Positions 1-8,292 are shown, counted from the first letter of the stretch. The stretch: 62,211 nucleotides of DNA from Hyphomicrobium sp. (GCA_030148725.1 JASBSU010000038.1:1-62211); one strand, 5' to 3'. Notes: generated by a model not told the origin, from the sequence alone. Numbers and translations: made by a program.

Positions 1-16
1 GCGATTTTGCCCGCCA

Positions 17-409
17 CTAGTTCACGCTCCGCAGCGCGAAGGGGCTGTCGAGCGAGAACGCGGGGATCTCCGCGTCGAACAGCTGGCCGTTGGCGTCGGC
101 CATCTGGTAGCTGCCGACCATGATGCCGGAAGGCGTACGCAGCGGGCAGCCTGAGGTGTAGCTGAACGATGAGCCCGGCTGAATGACCGGTGTCTCGCCG
201 ACGACGCCCGGCCCACGCACTTCCTCGGTCTGGCCCATGCCGTCGGTGATCTGCCAAATGCGCGAGCGCAGCTGCACCGTCTCCTCGCTCTCGTTGGCGA
301 TGTCGATGGTGTAAGCCCAATAGAACTGGCCTTCCTCGGGTGACGACTGATCGTCGAGGTATTGCGGGGTGACGCGGATGCGGATGCCGCGGGTAATGGC
401 TTCGTACAT
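17..409 (-). CDS. apaG: ApaG family protein
   Basis: The 130-residue product has the length and fold signature of ApaG (DUF525), a single immunoglobulin-like/fibronectin-III beta-sandwich. The family motifs are visible: IRIRVTPQYL near the N-terminus, FYWAYTIDIAN, VQLRSRIWQITD, then VRGPGVVGETPVIQPGSSFSYTSG and the conserved GxMxGSY segment (MVGSYQM). ApaG was linked genetically to cobalt and magnesium tolerance in enterobacteria, but its biochemical role is unsettled. It lies upstream of metZ in the opposite genomic order (metZ is transcribed towards it, 92 bases apart), so the two may share a transcript. The family call is firm; the function is not. Confidence 0.93.
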   Translation of the reverse strand: MYEAITRGIRIRVTPQYLDDQSSPEEGQFYWAYTIDIANESEETVQLRSRIWQITDGMGQTEEVRGPGVVGETPVIQPGSSFSYTSGCPLRTPSGIMVGSYQMADANGQLFDAEIPAFSLDSPFALRSVN

Positions 410-501
410 AGTGCGGCGGAGCTCCCTGCGCCGATGCGGGCGCGAACGGCGGCGAATTCTAAGGACCGCGCGCGCCCGGTCAATGACGCGCGGGTGTTGA
501 A

Positions 502-1713
502 TTAACGGCGCGTAGCCGCCAGTCCCGCGTCGAGATCGGCGGCGAGGTCCTCGAACGCCTCAAGGCCCACGGAAAGCCGCAGCATCCCGTCGGCGATCCC
601 CAGCTCCGCGCGTGCCTCTGGCCCGATGCGGAAATGCGTGGTCGTCGCGGGGTGCGTGATGAGCGACTTTGCATCGCCCAGATTGTTCGAGATTTTGACG
701 AGCTTGAGCGCGTTCTGCAACTTGAACGCTCCCTCTTTGCCGCCCTTCACCTCGAACGCGATCATCTGCCCGCCGCCGCTCATCTGCCGTTTCGCAAGCT
801 CGGCCTGCGGATGGTCGGCGCGCCCGCAGTAGAGCACACGTGCAACTTCCGGCTGTTCCGCAAGGTGGTCGGCGAGACGGGCGGCCGTCGCCACCTGAGC
901 CCTGACGCGCACCGGCATGGTTTCGAGACCCTTGAGCATCACCCATGCGTTGAAGGGGCTCATGGTCGGGCCCGTCTGGCGCAGGAACTCTTGCAGGTGG
1001 TTCGTGATGTAGTCTTTCGAGCCGAGCACCGCGCCGCCGAGACAGCGCCCCTGCCCGTCGATGTGCTTGGTCGCCGAATAGACGACCACGTCCGCGCCGA
1101 GCTTTAGCGGCCGCTGCAGCAACGGTGTCGCGAACACGTTGTCGACCACGACGATGGCGCCGACCTCGTGCGCAAGCTTCGACACGGCGGCGATGTCGAC
1201 CAGTTCGAGCGTCGGGTTGGATGGGGTTTCGAAGAAGAACAGCTTGGTGTTGTGCCGCACCGCTTTCTTCCAGTTATCGAGGTCGCGGCCATCGACCAGT
1301 GTGCACGTGATGCCATAGCGCGGCGCCAGCACATCGACGATGTAGCGGCAGGCGCCGAACAGTGCGCGCGCCGACACGATATGGTCGCCGGCCTTTAGAT
1401 AGCCGAGGATCGCGGCGTTCACTGCGGCCATGCCGCTTGCCGTCGCCCGCGCGTCCTCTGCGCCTTCGAGCAGCCGGATGCGCTCCTCGAACATGGCGAC
1501 GGTCGGGTTGGAGAAGCGGGTATACTGGAAGCCGGGGTCTTCGTTCTTGAAGCGCGCCTCGGCCTGCTCGGCGCTGGAGTAGACGAACCCCTGCGTCAGG
1601 AACATCGCCTCCGACGTCTCGCCGAACTGCGAGCGCATCGACCCGCCGTGCACGAGCTGGGTTTCAGGTGCCCAGCTCTCCGGGCCTGCTGTTTCTTGCT
1701 TTTTGCTCGCCAT
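502..1713 (-). CDS. metZ: O-succinylhomoserine sulfhydrylase (MetZ), PLP-dependent
   Basis: This 403-residue member of the Cys/Met metabolism PLP enzyme family makes homocysteine from O-succinylhomoserine and sulfide in methionine synthesis. Visible are the N-terminal PETQLVHGG, QYTRFSNPTV and the PLP-lysine segment SATKHIDGQGR. The start ATG at 1713 is chosen because CTGGAGGAC lies just upstream. An open frame runs on to 1794, but it crosses the probable terminator hairpin and begins with a weak TTG. A SAM-II riboswitch about 100 bases upstream is the expected control element for this gene in alphaproteobacteria and supports the methionine assignment. A cystathionine gamma-lyase or synthase role is the main alternative. 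Confidence 0.92.
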   Translation of the reverse strand: MASKKQETAGPESWAPETQLVHGGSMRSQFGETSEAMFLTQGFVYSSAEQAEARFKNEDPGFQYTRFSNPTVAMFEERIRLLEGAEDARATASGMAAVNAAILGYLKAGDHIVSARALFGACRYIVDVLAPRYGITCTLVDGRDLDNWKKAVRHNTKLFFFETPSNPTLELVDIAAVSKLAHEVGAIVVVDNVFATPLLQRPLKLGADVVVYSATKHIDGQGRCLGGAVLGSKDYITNHLQEFLRQTGPTMSPFNAWVMLKGLETMPVRVRAQVATAARLADHLAEQPEVARVLYCGRADHPQAELAKRQMSGGGQMIAFEVKGGKEGAFKLQNALKLVKISNNLGDAKSLITHPATTTHFRIGPEARAELGIADGMLRLSVGLEAFEDLAADLDAGLAATRR

Positions 1714-1743
1714 GCGCACGTCCTCCAGGGCTTGCCGCCCAGT

Positions 1744-1792
1744 AAAAAACCCGGCCAGCGGAAGCGCCCTCGACAAAGAGAGGCCGCGCTTC
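1744..1792 (-). terminator. Probable attenuator hairpin between SAM-II riboswitch and metZ
   Basis: On the minus strand GAAGCGC (1792-1786) pairs with GCGCTTC (1767-1761), with inner CCTC/GAGG pairing. A second, competing stem CGGCC (1786-1782) / GGCCG (1756-1752) ends just before a run of six T (1749-1744). The second stem with its T tract looks like an intrinsic terminator in the metZ leader, downstream of the SAM-II aptamer. Termination is inferred from shape only. Confidence 0.5.
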
Positions 1793-1812
1793 AAGCTCCG
1801 GGGTGCGCACGG

Positions 1813-1866
1813 CCCTTTTAGCGAGTTGTTTTACGTGGCTGCAAGCCGGCCGGCCAAATGACCACG
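1813..1866 (-). ncRNA. SAM-II riboswitch upstream of metZ
   Basis: Reading the minus strand from 1866, the sequence carries the SAM-II (metA motif) signature. Stem P1 is CGTGG pairing with CCACG, the conserved loop is TCATTTGGCCGG, TTGCAGCCACGT follows, and the 3' pseudoknot strand is CTCGCTAAAAGGG. These blocks and their order match the known alphaproteobacterial SAM-II aptamer, which precedes metA, metX or metZ. Here it heads the metZ leader, so expression should fall when S-adenosylmethionine is abundant. A covariance search with the SAM-II model (RF00521) would settle the exact ends. Confidence 0.93.
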
Positions 1867-1963
1867 GGTAACAGCGGGGATTACTCCCGCTATAAGCTTG
1901 GCGTCAAGGCCCGGTTGCTCTAGAGCGACAAAAGCTGCGCCTTTCGCCGAGGACTTAACGAGT

Positions 1964-3025
1964 ATGGCTAAGCCAGAACCTAAAGCTGCAAAGGACGCCT
2001 CGAAGGCGGTCGAGGGCATCCTGCCGTCTCAGGCGATCCGCGCTCTGATCGACGCTGGCGAGGTCAAGCTGGCCGAGCCGATCCTGCCCAACCAGCTGCA
2101 GCCCGCGAGCCTCGATCTGCGCCTCGGCGATGTCGCCTATCGCATCCGGGCGAGCTTCCTGCCCGGCAAGGGCGAGGAAGTCGCTGCCAAGCTCGACGAC
2201 CTCAAGCTGCATGCGATCGACCTGACGAGCGGCGCCGTGCTCGAAACCGGCTGCGTCTACGTTGTGCCGCTTCTGGAAAGCCTGGCACTGCCCGGCGACC
2301 TTTGCGCCGTCACCAACCCCAAGAGCTCGACCGGGCGGCTCGACGTGTTCACCCGCGTCATCGCCGACGGCGTTTCAGCCTTCGATCAGATCCCCGCCGG
2401 TTATCGTGGCCCGCTCTACGCTGAGATCTGCCCGCAGACATTCCCAGTCGTCGTCCGCAAGGGATCGCGCCTGTCGCAGATCCGCTTCCGGGCGGGGAGC
2501 ACTGAGGCGAGGCCCGTGCAGGACATAGCGCTGTCGGTGGACCTTGCGGGCGCCAGCGACGGCCTCGTCGGATATCGCGCCAAGCGTCACACCGGTGTCG
2601 TCGACGTCGATCAGGTCGGCGCCTGTCCCGTGTTCGACTATTGGGAGCCGATCTACGTCCGCGATAAGAAGCGGCTGATCCTCGATCCCGACCAGTTCTA
2701 CATTCTGGCTTCGAAGGAAGCCGTGCACGTGCCGCCCGATCAAGCCGCTGAGATGGTGCCATTCAACCCGCTCGTGGGTGAGTTCCGCGTCCATTACGCG
2801 GGGTTCTTCGATCCAGGCTTTGGGCACGTCGAGGCTGGGGGCGCCGGCTCGCGCGCCGTGCTCGAGGTTCGCTCCCACAAGGTGCCGTTTATCCTGGAGG
2901 ATGGCCAGAACATCGGCCGCCTCGTCTACGAGCGCCTCACCGAGACGCCGGAGCTTCTTTACGGCCGCGACCTTGCCTCGCACTACCAGGCCCAAGGCCT
3001 CAAGCTGTCGAAGCACTTCAAGTAG
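1964..3025 (+). CDS. dcd: 2'-deoxycytidine 5'-triphosphate deaminase, long form
   Basis: The 353-residue product belongs to the dCTP deaminase/dUTPase superfamily, which converts dCTP to dUTP for thymidylate supply. It is nearly twice the 193-residue enterobacterial Dcd and matches the long alphaproteobacterial form (PF06559), in which two dUTPase-like units sit in one chain. The first unit contains LQPASLDLRLGDVAYRI and TNPKSSTGRLDVFTRV; the second contains GEFRVHYAGFFDPGFG and AVLEVRSHKVPFILEDGQ. The start at 1964 follows CGAGGAC at a suitable distance; the frame is open further upstream but lacks a better site. It is divergent from metZ, and the riboswitch lies in the shared upstream region. 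Confidence 0.92.
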   Translation: MAKPEPKAAKDASKAVEGILPSQAIRALIDAGEVKLAEPILPNQLQPASLDLRLGDVAYRIRASFLPGKGEEVAAKLDDLKLHAIDLTSGAVLETGCVYVVPLLESLALPGDLCAVTNPKSSTGRLDVFTRVIADGVSAFDQIPAGYRGPLYAEICPQTFPVVVRKGSRLSQIRFRAGSTEARPVQDIALSVDLAGASDGLVGYRAKRHTGVVDVDQVGACPVFDYWEPIYVRDKKRLILDPDQFYILASKEAVHVPPDQAAEMVPFNPLVGEFRVHYAGFFDPGFGHVEAGGAGSRAVLEVRSHKVPFILEDGQNIGRLVYERLTETPELLYGRDLASHYQAQGLKLSKHFK

Positions 3026-3107
3026 CGCCGCGGGCCGCGCTGCCGCCGGCTCCAATTGCGCCGTTACAACTCGCCGATCGTTAAGCTCTGACGGCTAGCA
3101 TGGCCGG

Positions 3108-3416
3108 ATGCAGTTCCTGGCCCAGATCGATCCCTGGCTCGCACTCGGCGTCGTCCTTGCGACTGCCGCAACCGACGCCGTCTACGTGATGTTCACGTCG
3201 TCGGTCATTGCCCGCAAGCGCGTCGCGGCGGCGAACTACAGCGCGCTCTGGTACACGCTCTCCTCGTTCGCGGTCATCAGCTACACGAACAACTGGATCT
3301 ACGTGGTCTTCGCGGCATTCGGCTCGTGGGTCGGCGCCTATTTGTCCATGACCTGGCTGCACGGACCGCCCGGCAAGCCGCCCGCGCCGATCTCTCCGGA
3401 AAGCGTGCAGCAATAG
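3108..3416 (+). CDS. Small membrane protein, unknown function
   Basis: The 102-residue product has three probable hydrophobic segments: about residues 10-30, beginning LALGVVLATAATDAVYV; about 45-60, YTLSSFAVISY; and about 62-82, IYVVFAAFGSWVGAYLS. A short proline-rich tail follows. It resembles the small YebE/DUF2177-like membrane proteins only in outline, and I do not recognise the family. It starts 83 bases after dcd and ends 10 bases before the convergent stop of the DUF3299 gene. Coding is supported by the well-formed hydrophobic pattern and the lack of a better frame. Confidence 0.72.
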   Translation: MQFLAQIDPWLALGVVLATAATDAVYVMFTSSVIARKRVAAANYSALWYTLSSFAVISYTNNWIYVVFAAFGSWVGAYLSMTWLHGPPGKPPAPISPESVQQ

Positions 3417-3426
3417 GCGCGGAGCG

Positions 3427-4008
3427 TCACTCCTTGCGGTGCTCGACGGCGTCCGCATCGAGTGTGTAGCCGGTGTCGGCGAGCCCCGTGAACGCCGGCT
3501 CCGTCTTCAGCGTGCCAGTCACCCAAACCGGATCGAATTGTCCGGCGATCTCGACGCCCTTCTCGCTCTTCACATAGACGATCTGGTTTGCAGGTGGCGG
3601 CGGCACGTGAATGCACGCGCCGACGAACGGCACCAGCAGGAACTCCTTGATCGTCGTCGCCTCGAAATCGAGTGGCACCACATACCCGCCGATCTTCACC
3701 TTCTTCCCGTTGTATTCGGCGACGACGCGCGGCGGCTGGTTGCTTCCCGGCTGCCGGCGCTTCACCGACATGAAGCCGCCCTCGGGCAGGGCGGGTGGTG
3801 TCGGAGCGCCATCATCGGGCGTTGGCTGCGAGCCTGAGAAGAACGTCTTCGGCTTCAGCGCATTCGCCGTATCGATCGGCGGCATCAGCTGCGCCCACTT
3901 GAGTTCGATGGGCGCGTCGGCAGCGCGCGCGCCGGGCACGGTCATTTGCATGATGAGCGCCAGCGTCAGCGTGACTCCAAGAGCTTTGACCATTTTCCAC
4001 TCCATCAT
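3427..4008 (-). CDS. DUF3299 periplasmic protein, last gene of metal-uptake operon
   Basis: The 193-residue product has an N-terminal signal peptide (MVKALGVTLTLALIMQM, cleavage near ARAADA). The mature part matches DUF3299: KVKIGGYVVPLDFE, followed by FLLVPFVGACIHVPPPPANQIVYV. A Cys-Ile-His pair in this motif is typical. The ATG at 4008 overlaps the permease stop codon (ATGA); in-frame ATGs at 4005 and 3993 are alternatives, and the 3993 start leaves a cleaner signal peptide. It is the fourth gene of a DUF2796-ATPase-permease-DUF3299 block like the Zur-controlled PA4063-PA4066 set of Pseudomonas aeruginosa. A zinc-related periplasmic role is inferred from that context. Confidence 0.88.
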   Translation of the reverse strand: MMEWKMVKALGVTLTLALIMQMTVPGARAADAPIELKWAQLMPPIDTANALKPKTFFSGSQPTPDDGAPTPPALPEGGFMSVKRRQPGSNQPPRVVAEYNGKKVKIGGYVVPLDFEATTIKEFLLVPFVGACIHVPPPPANQIVYVKSEKGVEIAGQFDPVWVTGTLKTEPAFTGLADTGYTLDADAVEHRKE

Positions 4009-5279
4009 GTGCGTACCGTCATCCCATCGGCGAGCGACAGCCTGTAGGCGCGCATTGCGGGCAGCAGCCCGGCAAGGAAGCCCGCAACGACGATACCTGC
4101 CAGCATCAGCCATTCGCGGCTGGTTGGCGCGTCGATGTCGAGATTGAGACCATACGTGGCATCGACCCACGGGCGCAGTGCGAACAGCGCTGCATAGAGC
4201 AGGACGACGCCGAGCGCCACGCCGGCCAAGGTCAGCAGGCCGGCCTCCGTGGCGAGCAGGCCGAGAACAGTGCTGGGGCGCGCCCCGACGGACCGCAGGA
4301 TGGCCATCTCGCGTCGACGCTCGTTCAGCGTCGTGAGGATCATCGTCACCATGCCCAGCAGTGCCGTGGCGACGACCATCACCGAGACGACCGCGAGTGC
4401 CGTTTCGGCAGTTCCTACGAGCCCCCACAGTTCCTGCAGCGCAGCACCCGGCATGACCGCGGACAGCGGCTCCTCGCGATATTCATTGATCGCGCGTTGC
4501 AGCTTGAACGTCGCGAGCTTCGACTTCAGCCCGACCAGCGCGGCTGTGATGGCCTTCGGCTTGAGGTCCATTTTGCGCACGTCGTCCGCCGAGATGTTTT
4601 GTCCCGGCTGCGGCATGCCGTTCTGCCAATCGACGTGGATGGCTTCGATGGCTTCCAGGCTGACGTGCACGGTGCGATCCACCGGCGTTCCCGTCTTCTC
4701 AAGTATTCCGGAAACCCGCAACGGCTTGTCGGCGTGTTCGACGAAGGAGACCGACCCGAGCCCATGCGCCACGACGATCGGATCGCCGACTTTGTACCCG
4801 AGCGCCTTCGCGACATCCGCGCCGATCACTGCATCGAAGAGGTCTTTGAACGGCCCACCCGCGGCAAACTTCAGCGTCTGCCCATGCCGATACTTGTAGC
4901 GTTCGAAGTATTCCGGCGTCGTGCCGAGCACGCGGAACCCGTGATGGCTGTCGCCCAGCGACAGCGGCACCATCCACGCGACCTCCGGACGTTTCGCAAT
5001 GTCGTCGTAGCTCTTCCACGTCACGTTGTTGGTGGCGTTGCCGATGCGGAAGATCGAATAGAGAAGCAGCTGAATGCTTCCCGAGCGCGCGCCCACGATG
5101 AGGTCGGTTCCCGAGATCGTGTCCGCGAAGCTCTGTCGCGCTCCCGTCCGCACCTTCTCGACGCCGAGCAGCAGCGTCACCGAGAACGCGATTGCGAGCA
5201 CGGTGAGGAAGGCAGTCAGCGCGCGGTTGCGCAGCGACTGCATCGCAAGGCGCGGCACGATGAGGCGGGATACGCTCAT
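4005..5279 (-). CDS. ABC transporter permease, MacB/FtsX type, metal-uptake operon
   Basis: The 424-residue product shows the MacB/LolC/FtsX layout. One N-terminal membrane segment (about 19-40, LTAFLTVLAIAFSVTLLLGV) is followed by a large periplasmic domain (about 45-290) and three C-terminal membrane segments starting near ALAVVSVMVVATALLG. The cytoplasmic motif LNERRREMAILRSVGA, which couples FtsX-type permeases to their ATPase, is present. Start ATG 5279 overlaps the ATPase stop (ATGA), showing translational coupling. Like other MacB-type proteins it probably acts on a periplasmic partner rather than forming a channel for ions. In this operon it is the homologue of the zinc-regulated permease next to ZrgA-like proteins. 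Confidence 0.9.
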   Translation of the reverse strand: MSVSRLIVPRLAMQSLRNRALTAFLTVLAIAFSVTLLLGVEKVRTGARQSFADTISGTDLIVGARSGSIQLLLYSIFRIGNATNNVTWKSYDDIAKRPEVAWMVPLSLGDSHHGFRVLGTTPEYFERYKYRHGQTLKFAAGGPFKDLFDAVIGADVAKALGYKVGDPIVVAHGLGSVSFVEHADKPLRVSGILEKTGTPVDRTVHVSLEAIEAIHVDWQNGMPQPGQNISADDVRKMDLKPKAITAALVGLKSKLATFKLQRAINEYREEPLSAVMPGAALQELWGLVGTAETALAVVSVMVVATALLGMVTMILTTLNERRREMAILRSVGARPSTVLGLLATEAGLLTLAGVALGVVLLYAALFALRPWVDATYGLNLDIDAPTSREWLMLAGIVVAGFLAGLLPAMRAYRLSLADGMTVRT

Positions 5280-6013
5280 GCCGGGATGCCCCGTTGCGAT
5301 GTTGCGATCTCGTCCAGCCGCACGACACGATCGAAGCGCGAGCCGAGGGCTTCGTCGTGACTGACCATGATGACGGAAGACCCCGCCGCTTCGGCCTCGG
5401 CGAACAGCAGGTCGAGGAATGCCAGTTGCCGGTTGCCGTCGAGCGACGATGTCGGCTCGTCGGCGACGATCAACTCCGGCGCACCGATCAGCGCCCGTGC
5501 GGCGGCAACCCGCTGTTGCTGGCCTACGCTGAGAGCGGCCGCCGAATGGCCTGCGAGGTCCGCCGCATCGAGCCCGAGGCTCTTGAGCAGCCTTGCCGCT
5601 TCGAGCACCGCCGGGCCGTTGCGCGATGCGCGTTTGGCGCGCGCTTCTGCAAAGCTGAGCGGCAGCATGACGTTGTCGATGACCGAGCCGTACGGCAGCA
5701 GGTTGAACATCTGGAAGATGATGCCGAAGTGCTCGGCGCGAAAACGATCGCGTGCAGAGTTGGAGAGCTTCGTCATGTCCGTGCCGAGCACGTCCAGCGT
5801 CCCCGCCGTCGGCGCGACAATGCCGCACAGGAGGCTGAGGAACGTCGACTTGCCGCTGCCGGATGGCCCGACCAGCAGAACGCGTTGTCCGACCGGTAAA
5901 GCGAAGCTGTCGACAGATAGCGAGAAGCCGCGTGCCCCCGGCCATCGGAAGCGCACGCCCTCCATGCGCACGACATCGGCGCAAGAGGCTTCAGTGAGCG
6001 GTTTTGCAATCAA
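5276..6013 (-). CDS. ABC transporter ATP-binding protein, LolD/MacB type
   Basis: The 245-residue product carries all ATPase motifs: Walker A GPSGSGKST, Q-loop FQMFNLLPY, signature LSVGQQQRVAAARAL, Walker B LIVADEPTSSLD and H-loop VSHDE. It pairs with the downstream FtsX-type permease. The start is given as TTG at 6013, which overlaps the ZrgA-like gene's stop (TTGA) and continues the overlap pattern of this operon. The first ATG would be at 5965 and would remove 16 residues, but it has no ribosome-binding site. Function is inferred from family and operon: energising a MacB-like complex for zinc or another metal. Confidence 0.9.
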   Translation of the reverse strand: MIAKPLTEASCADVVRMEGVRFRWPGARGFSLSVDSFALPVGQRVLLVGPSGSGKSTFLSLLCGIVAPTAGTLDVLGTDMTKLSNSARDRFRAEHFGIIFQMFNLLPYGSVIDNVMLPLSFAEARAKRASRNGPAVLEAARLLKSLGLDAADLAGHSAAALSVGQQQRVAAARALIGAPELIVADEPTSSLDGNRQLAFLDLLFAEAEAAGSSVIMVSHDEALGSRFDRVVRLDEIATSQRGIPA

Positions 6014-6609
6014 AGGACGCCACCCAGATCGAGCGTTGGCTTGTCGCGACTGACTTCGAACTTGCTCTGACCTTTGCTGGTCACGACGTTCACCGTCAGA
6101 CCCTGTGCGCCTGCGAAGTGCTTGAAGTAGTCGAACGTGATGTTCGCGAGCTGAGCAGCGGTCGTGCAGGCGAGTTCGTATGTGGCGTGAAACTGGTTGT
6201 GGCCCTCGTGATCATGATCGTGTCCTGACGCCTTTTCGTCTTTCGCATGATCATGGTCGTCGTCATGATCGTGATGCTCGGCCTCCACCTTCACGTCCGC
6301 AGAGGTGACGGTGCAGCCCGCCGCCGCCGGAAGCACGAAGATATCGAGCGGTCGCTGCAGGATGCCGTTGGCCGCATCGACCCTCGCCTTCTGGTCATCG
6401 GTTTTGGCCGCGTGCTCGAAGCCGACGATGTCCATTCCCGGAGCTTCGAGCTCGAGAGAGACACGGTTGTCTTCCACGGCGATGTTCAGCGTGCCGTGCC
6501 CGTGAACGTGCGCGCCGAGCTCGCGATGGGCTTCTTCGGCGCTGCTGGGCAAGCTGAATGCGACGGCAAACAGCAAAACTGAGAAAGCTGATAGGGCGCG
6601 CTTGCGCAT
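6010..6609 (-). CDS. ZrgA-like zinc uptake protein (DUF2796), histidine-rich
   Basis: The 199-residue product has a signal peptide (RALSAFSVLLFAVAFSLPSS) and then the DUF2796 opening HRELGAHVHGHGTLNIAVE. A metal-binding low-complexity stretch rich in His and Asp follows in the middle (starting EAEHHDHDDDHDHAKDE). The C-terminal half contains FHATYELAC and ITFDYFKHFAGAQ. The family includes Vibrio ZrgA and Pseudomonas PA4063, both produced in zinc starvation, so a periplasmic zinc-binding role is likely. The ATG at 6609 has GAGGAA upstream. It heads the four-gene overlapping block and lies 118 bases after the DUF2946 gene. No Zur box was recognised by eye. Confidence 0.9.
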   Translation of the reverse strand: MRKRALSAFSVLLFAVAFSLPSSAEEAHRELGAHVHGHGTLNIAVEDNRVSLELEAPGMDIVGFEHAAKTDDQKARVDAANGILQRPLDIFVLPAAAGCTVTSADVKVEAEHHDHDDDHDHAKDEKASGHDHDHEGHNQFHATYELACTTAAQLANITFDYFKHFAGAQGLTVNVVTSKGQSKFEVSRDKPTLDLGGVL

Positions 6610-6727
6610 GATCTTATTCCTCGATTGATAGCGCTTGCGCGGCCGCACAGGCGCGATCGCAAGCGAATGGGGGATTTGTTCTGGAGAAGGGTACCAATGC
6701 GCGAAGCGCGTTGCCCAGATGCCGAGA

Positions 6728-7105
6728 TCAGCCCTGCGGCGGTCCGCGAGCCTCGAACGGCGAAGGAAGTGCGGCGACGACCTTCGGCTCGGATGTGACG
6801 GCGTGGTGGCGGATCCTCGCATGCGGAACGCTTTCGACGGAAAGCGAGGACGGCAGCACGCCTGCACCGGACGCCACCAGTGACCAGCACAGGGGGCAGT
6901 CGTCGTGGCGATCCTGCGGAGCCGCTGGCCGGCATCCCTCCCACGGCACCATCGCCCGGCAGGCGATCGAGGTGGATTTGGAGCCGAGGTGTGAATCAGC
7001 CGAATGTGAATGCACGTGCGCGTGCGCGAACAACAGCGTCGCCTGCATCGCTACCGCGAGCAAGGCCACCAGAGCAGGGCTCGATCGACGCCGAAAAAAG
7101 CGCAT
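6728..7105 (-). CDS. DUF2946-like histidine-containing secreted protein
   Basis: The 125-residue product starts with a basic signal-like segment (MRFFRRRSSPALVALLAVAM). It then shows HAHVHSH, a Cys-Pro-Leu-Cys motif within DDCPLCWSLVASG, and a proline-rich tail. This arrangement fits DUF2946, a small family often found beside copper or zinc genes. It precedes the ZrgA-like gene on the same strand and probably belongs to the same metal-homeostasis unit. The start at 7105 is chosen for the signal sequence; the frame runs further up without support. Family membership is moderately sure, and ligand metal and role are unknown. Confidence 0.72.
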   Translation of the reverse strand: MRFFRRRSSPALVALLAVAMQATLLFAHAHVHSHSADSHLGSKSTSIACRAMVPWEGCRPAAPQDRHDDCPLCWSLVASGAGVLPSSLSVESVPHARIRHHAVTSEPKVVAALPSPFEARGPPQG

Positions 7106-7340
7106 GTGCACTCCGTGCGGTTGGCACGATAGCGCCGAGAATAGGGCAAGCGGAAGACAGCCATCGTTAACGACACGTCCGCCGCCTATAGCGAGGGGGC
7201 GCGCCGATGAACCCCGGTGGCGGCGTACCATGCAACGCGCCGCCCGCCCTGTCGGATCGCCGTTCAGCGCTCGCGGTGGCATCTCTGCCGTGGCAAGATG
7301 GACGGAGACAAAAGCCAGAAACGAGGGAGCAAACCGCCTA

Positions 7341-8003
7341 ATGAGCCGCCTCTATCAGCCCCAGCATCGCGCCCTGCAGGATCGATTCGATTCACGCCCG
7401 ATGGCCGACCGCATCGAGCAGATCGCGGTCAAGACCGAGATCGGCCCTGACGAGAAGGCCTTCATCGAGAGCCGCGACTTTTTCTTCCTGACGACGGTCG
7501 ATGGGGACGGACGTCCGACGGTATCCTACAAGGGCGGCGCTGAGGGCCTGGTGCGCGTCGTTGACGACACGCACGTCATGTTCCCCAGCTATGACGGCAA
7601 CGGTATGTACCTTTCGATGGGGAACATCGTGGCGCATCCGCAAGTCGGCTTCCTTTTCATCGACTTCGAGCGCCCTTTTCGCCTGCGCGCGCAGGGCATC
7701 GCCGAGGTGACGGATGCCCCGGAGCATCTTGCCGCCTTCCCGGAAGCCGAGCTCGTCGTGCGCGTGAAAATGACCGAGCTTTGGATGAACTGTCCGCGTT
7801 ATATCCATCGCTACCAGCGCGTTAAGTCCTCCCGCTACGTCCCGCAGGCCGGCACGGAAACGCCGATTTGCGAGTGGAAACGCATCGACGGGATACAGGA
7901 CGTATTGCGTCCCAACGAGCTGGAGCAGGTTGCGCGCTCGGGAGGCACGATCCCAATCGAGGAATGGATGGGCCGCGTCGTCACCGGTGATGAGAAGGCC
8001 TAG
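7341..8003 (+). CDS. Pyridoxamine 5'-phosphate oxidase family protein (FMN-binding split barrel)
   Basis: The 220-residue product has the PNPOx-like split-barrel pattern: ADRIEQIAVKTEIGPDEKAF, FFFLTTVDGDGRPTVSYKGG, MYLSMGNIVAHPQVGFLFID, then MNCPRYIHRY. The conserved DGxGxPxVS(Y/H)KGG element marks the flavin-binding strand pair. These proteins bind FMN, F420 or heme, and the substrate cannot be told. The start at 7341 has GAGGGAG upstream, and it replaces the much longer open frame that only shadows the DUF2946 gene on the opposite strand. It is divergent from the metal operon by 235 bases. Two hairpins follow the stop. Confidence 0.88.
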   Translation: MSRLYQPQHRALQDRFDSRPMADRIEQIAVKTEIGPDEKAFIESRDFFFLTTVDGDGRPTVSYKGGAEGLVRVVDDTHVMFPSYDGNGMYLSMGNIVAHPQVGFLFIDFERPFRLRAQGIAEVTDAPEHLAAFPEAELVVRVKMTELWMNCPRYIHRYQRVKSSRYVPQAGTETPICEWKRIDGIQDVLRPNELEQVARSGGTIPIEEWMGRVVTGDEKA

Positions 8004-8033
8004 CCGCTCTCTAGAGGTTCTCGCCATAAGCAA

Positions 8034-8080
8034 CGCCGCCGGAGAGCCTCCGGCGGCGCAGCCTGCCTCTTTTGCGAGGC
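8034..8080 (+). terminator. Two tandem hairpins after the oxidase-family gene
   Basis: CGCCGCCGGAG (8034-8044) and CTCCGGCGGCG (8048-8058) form a perfect 11-base stem with a 3-base loop. A second stem, GCCTC/GAGGC (8065-8069, 8076-8080), with a T-rich loop follows at once. They begin 30 bases after the stop and probably end the transcript. No clear T run follows. Confidence 0.5.
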
Positions 8081-8292
8081 GCTCTCCTTGCACGTTATCT
8101 CGTTGCCCGAGCGGCTAATTCGTCCCTAAGTCTGAACCTCCGCCCTGCCTGGGGCAATGCAGTCTTTGGCCGGGCTGTCGGGTCCTGCTATGCACTTTCG
8201 GCCTAGCTCGCTGCAGTTGCGGGCAGCTCAGCAACGGCGGCTAAACTGTTTGTGCTAACGGTAGTCCGCGATTGGCCGATAAGGAGAGCCCT

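Noticed and set aside
6711-7340. Upstream extension of the oxidase-family gene by about 210 codons.
   Set aside because: The extension is antisense to the DUF2946 gene, lacks family motifs, and the ATG at 7341 has GAGGGAG upstream and gives the normal family length.
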